From Paenibacillus sp. MAHUQ-63 (lineage in GTDB: Bacteria; Bacillota; Bacilli; Paenibacillales; NBRC-103111), in contig NZ_JARADB010000003.1 of assembly GCF_028765165.1 (NCBI RefSeq), forward strand, positions 1,560,042-1,624,041: a stretch of DNA of 64,000 nt, written 5' to 3'. The notes beneath the pieces are model-generated. The model worked only from the letters and a program-made list of their open reading frames with translations. It made no database searches and was not told the origin of the DNA. Below are positions 62,675 to 64,000 of this stretch, one piece after another (the first letter of the stretch is position 1; each line of letters starts with the position of its first letter). A program made the translations under genes and the position numbers.

Positions 62675-63973
62675 TCAAATAAGTCCTAACTGCATTAGCC
62701 GTTTTTTGGCCTGTTGTCCTATTACCCAAGGCGAGTACTCGGAACGGATGGTATGCTTGCCATTTTGCGCAATGAACGCCCGCCACTTCTCATCCTGCAC
62801 CAGCCTGCGCATGTAATAAGCGGCATGCTCCGTATCCGGCTTAGCCCAAATTTGATGCGCCTTGTACGGTCCGATGTCCTGGCCAACCGGAACAAGCTTA
62901 TAATCCACTGGGCAAGCGTTGTCGGCATTCATGTAATCGGTATTTCCAGACCAGTTCGTTCCGATTACCGGCTTGCCTAAGTACATAGCCTCTGCCATGA
63001 CAAGGCCGAATCCCTCCGAGCGATGCAAGGATACGAAACAGTCTGTGGAGTTAATTAACGTATCCACTTGATCGCGGTTTAGGATTTGCCGAATGAGATA
63101 GATGTTGGAATATCCCTCCATCAGCTGCATAAGTTCTTCAAGATCCTTGGGGTTAGATTTGGGGTTATTGACCTTAACGACCAAGCCGACAGACTCATCA
63201 TCCGGCGGGAACGCTTTTTTAAACGCTCTGATAACAGCCTGGGGATTTTTTCTTGCCTTCGTACTGTGTGTATCATACATACTTAAGAATAGAAATCGAT
63301 TTTCAGGGAGCCCGAATCGCTGGCGATCATACGATTGGTCATTTCTCATATAGATCGGATGCGGAATTTTCACAACGGGGTGGGGAGACTTCTGCTGCAC
63401 AGCATCCACAATAAATTGAGAAGGCGCCCATACTTCGTTGACTAGCTCAAAGCTTCCTCGCCATTCATCGGGAAACTCCGGCAGCTCCCACGCCCAATAT
63501 CCAATATTGAAGCGATTGCGAAAGATTTCCCGACCCAAGGGATGGAACGGATGGTCATAAGCGTCTCGTAGATTACTCGCATTCATATGGAAGAAGTTCA
63601 CATTATAAGGCGCGCCATCCATTTCCTTGTGAATCCATGTCATATCGTTGTTTCTGGCCGACCTGGCACCTGGATCTGCAAAATTGACGATGCCGAAAGG
63701 AAGCTCTACGGTCTCGAAGGACTTTGCCATTAATCGGCACGCTTCACCGATTCCAATCTCCGTCCGAATGTAACCGATCAGGTTCACACCCGTGTGCAAA
63801 ACCGGCAGTTCTAGATTCGATGGTGGTTCGATGGATGCTGGTAGTGACTGAGGCTCAGAGGTTTCTATTGCAGTTGGAGGTTGAAGCAACTCTACAGGCT
63901 GTGCAGGTTGTTCTGTTTCTGTTGGAATGGTAGCTAAGAAAACATGACTCTTTCTAATAGGTTTAACACTCAA
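62675..63973 (-). CDS. GT4-family glycosyltransferase (start possibly beyond the right edge)
   Basis: 432 residues from a TTG at 63973, but the frame stays open to the window edge (nine more codons, Arg/Lys/Gln-rich), so the true start may lie outside. After a Pro/Glu-rich, low-complexity N-terminus (to about residue 60) comes a GT-B fold: LIGYIRTEIGIGEACRLMAK, YWAWELPEFP, WAPSQFIVDAV, and the C-terminal FVSLHRSEGFGLVMAEAMYL. AGGAG precedes the TTG at only 4 bases. Confidence 0.82.
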   Translation of the reverse strand: MSVKPIRKSHVFLATIPTETEQPAQPVELLQPPTAIETSEPQSLPASIEPPSNLELPVLHTGVNLIGYIRTEIGIGEACRLMAKSFETVELPFGIVNFADPGARSARNNDMTWIHKEMDGAPYNVNFFHMNASNLRDAYDHPFHPLGREIFRNRFNIGYWAWELPEFPDEWRGSFELVNEVWAPSQFIVDAVQQKSPHPVVKIPHPIYMRNDQSYDRQRFGLPENRFLFLSMYDTHSTKARKNPQAVIRAFKKAFPPDDESVGLVVKVNNPKSNPKDLEELMQLMEGYSNIYLIRQILNRDQVDTLINSTDCFVSLHRSEGFGLVMAEAMYLGKPVIGTNWSGNTDYMNADNACPVDYKLVPVGQDIGPYKAHQIWAKPDTEHAAYYMRRLVQDEKWRAFIAQNGKHTIRSEYSPWVIGQQAKKRLMQLGLI

Positions 63974-64000
63974 AGGTCTCCTAGTTTTGAGCTGCTGCTG

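Overview
The window looks like chromosomal DNA of an endospore-forming Firmicute, most likely a member of the Paenibacillaceae. Support for this: a GerE-type sporulation regulator, a three-SLH-domain surface protein, Bacillus-like yclNOPQ and Btr-like iron genes, strong AGGAGG ribosome binding sites, candidate Fur, GlnR and FapR boxes, and two CgeB-like spore-maturation proteins. The genus is an inference, not a database result.

Layout. 1-4.7 kb: the start of a lipoprotein gene, a duplicated PgpA-family protein, a metallo-hydrolase/methyltransferase pair, a DUF6483 protein, gerE and a tiny ORF. 4.7-6.2 kb: no convincing gene; two kinds of short repeats followed by a strongly strand-biased low-complexity tract. 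6.2-12.8 kb: an SLH-domain repeat protein and a large Lhr-like helicase. 12.8-21.5 kb: nitrate assimilation, with narK-nirB-nirD-nasC on the minus strand and, divergently, an ANTAR-domain antiterminator translationally coupled to an anthranilate-phosphoribosyltransferase-like protein. The narK leader carries two hexaloop hairpins that overlap a terminator, which is the expected target of an ANTAR protein. 21.6-24 kb: a GGDEF-EAL protein cut short by an in-frame TAG. 24-30 kb: a nitroreductase-yclNOPQ siderophore uptake operon and a Btr-like AraC/binding-protein fusion regulator, each with a Fur-like box. 30.1-31 kb: three tandem copies of a ~275-bp non-coding repeat. 31-37.9 kb: a CAP-domain protein, an RND efflux pair, and a FabH-type synthase behind a FapR-like operator.

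37.9-64 kb is one large glycan island, the most interesting part. It holds at least ten glycosyltransferases of several folds (GT2, GT4, GT-D, CgeB-like), a sulfotransferase together with APS kinase, two sets of nucleotide-sugar genes (a 4,6-dehydratase/NTP-transferase/reductase trio plus a WecB/CapE/RmlD trio on the plus strand; an Rml-like set with an FAD oxidase on the minus strand), and a small beta-rich protein that could be an acceptor or structural surface protein. Five consecutive genes (50.4-55.4 kb) share an unusual signature: a Lys/Arg-rich N-terminus (short in the CgeB pair) plus tandem G-[YFWH]-x-x quartets. In four of them this leads into a different glycosyltransferase-type domain; in the fifth (96 residues) it is the whole protein. 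I infer a spore-surface (crust/exosporium) glycosylation and sulfation system in which the GX3 segment docks enzymes into an assembly. CATANNNTA sigma-K-like -10 elements lie ahead of 41516 and 42056. No rRNA, tRNA, CRISPR array, transposase or prophage was seen.
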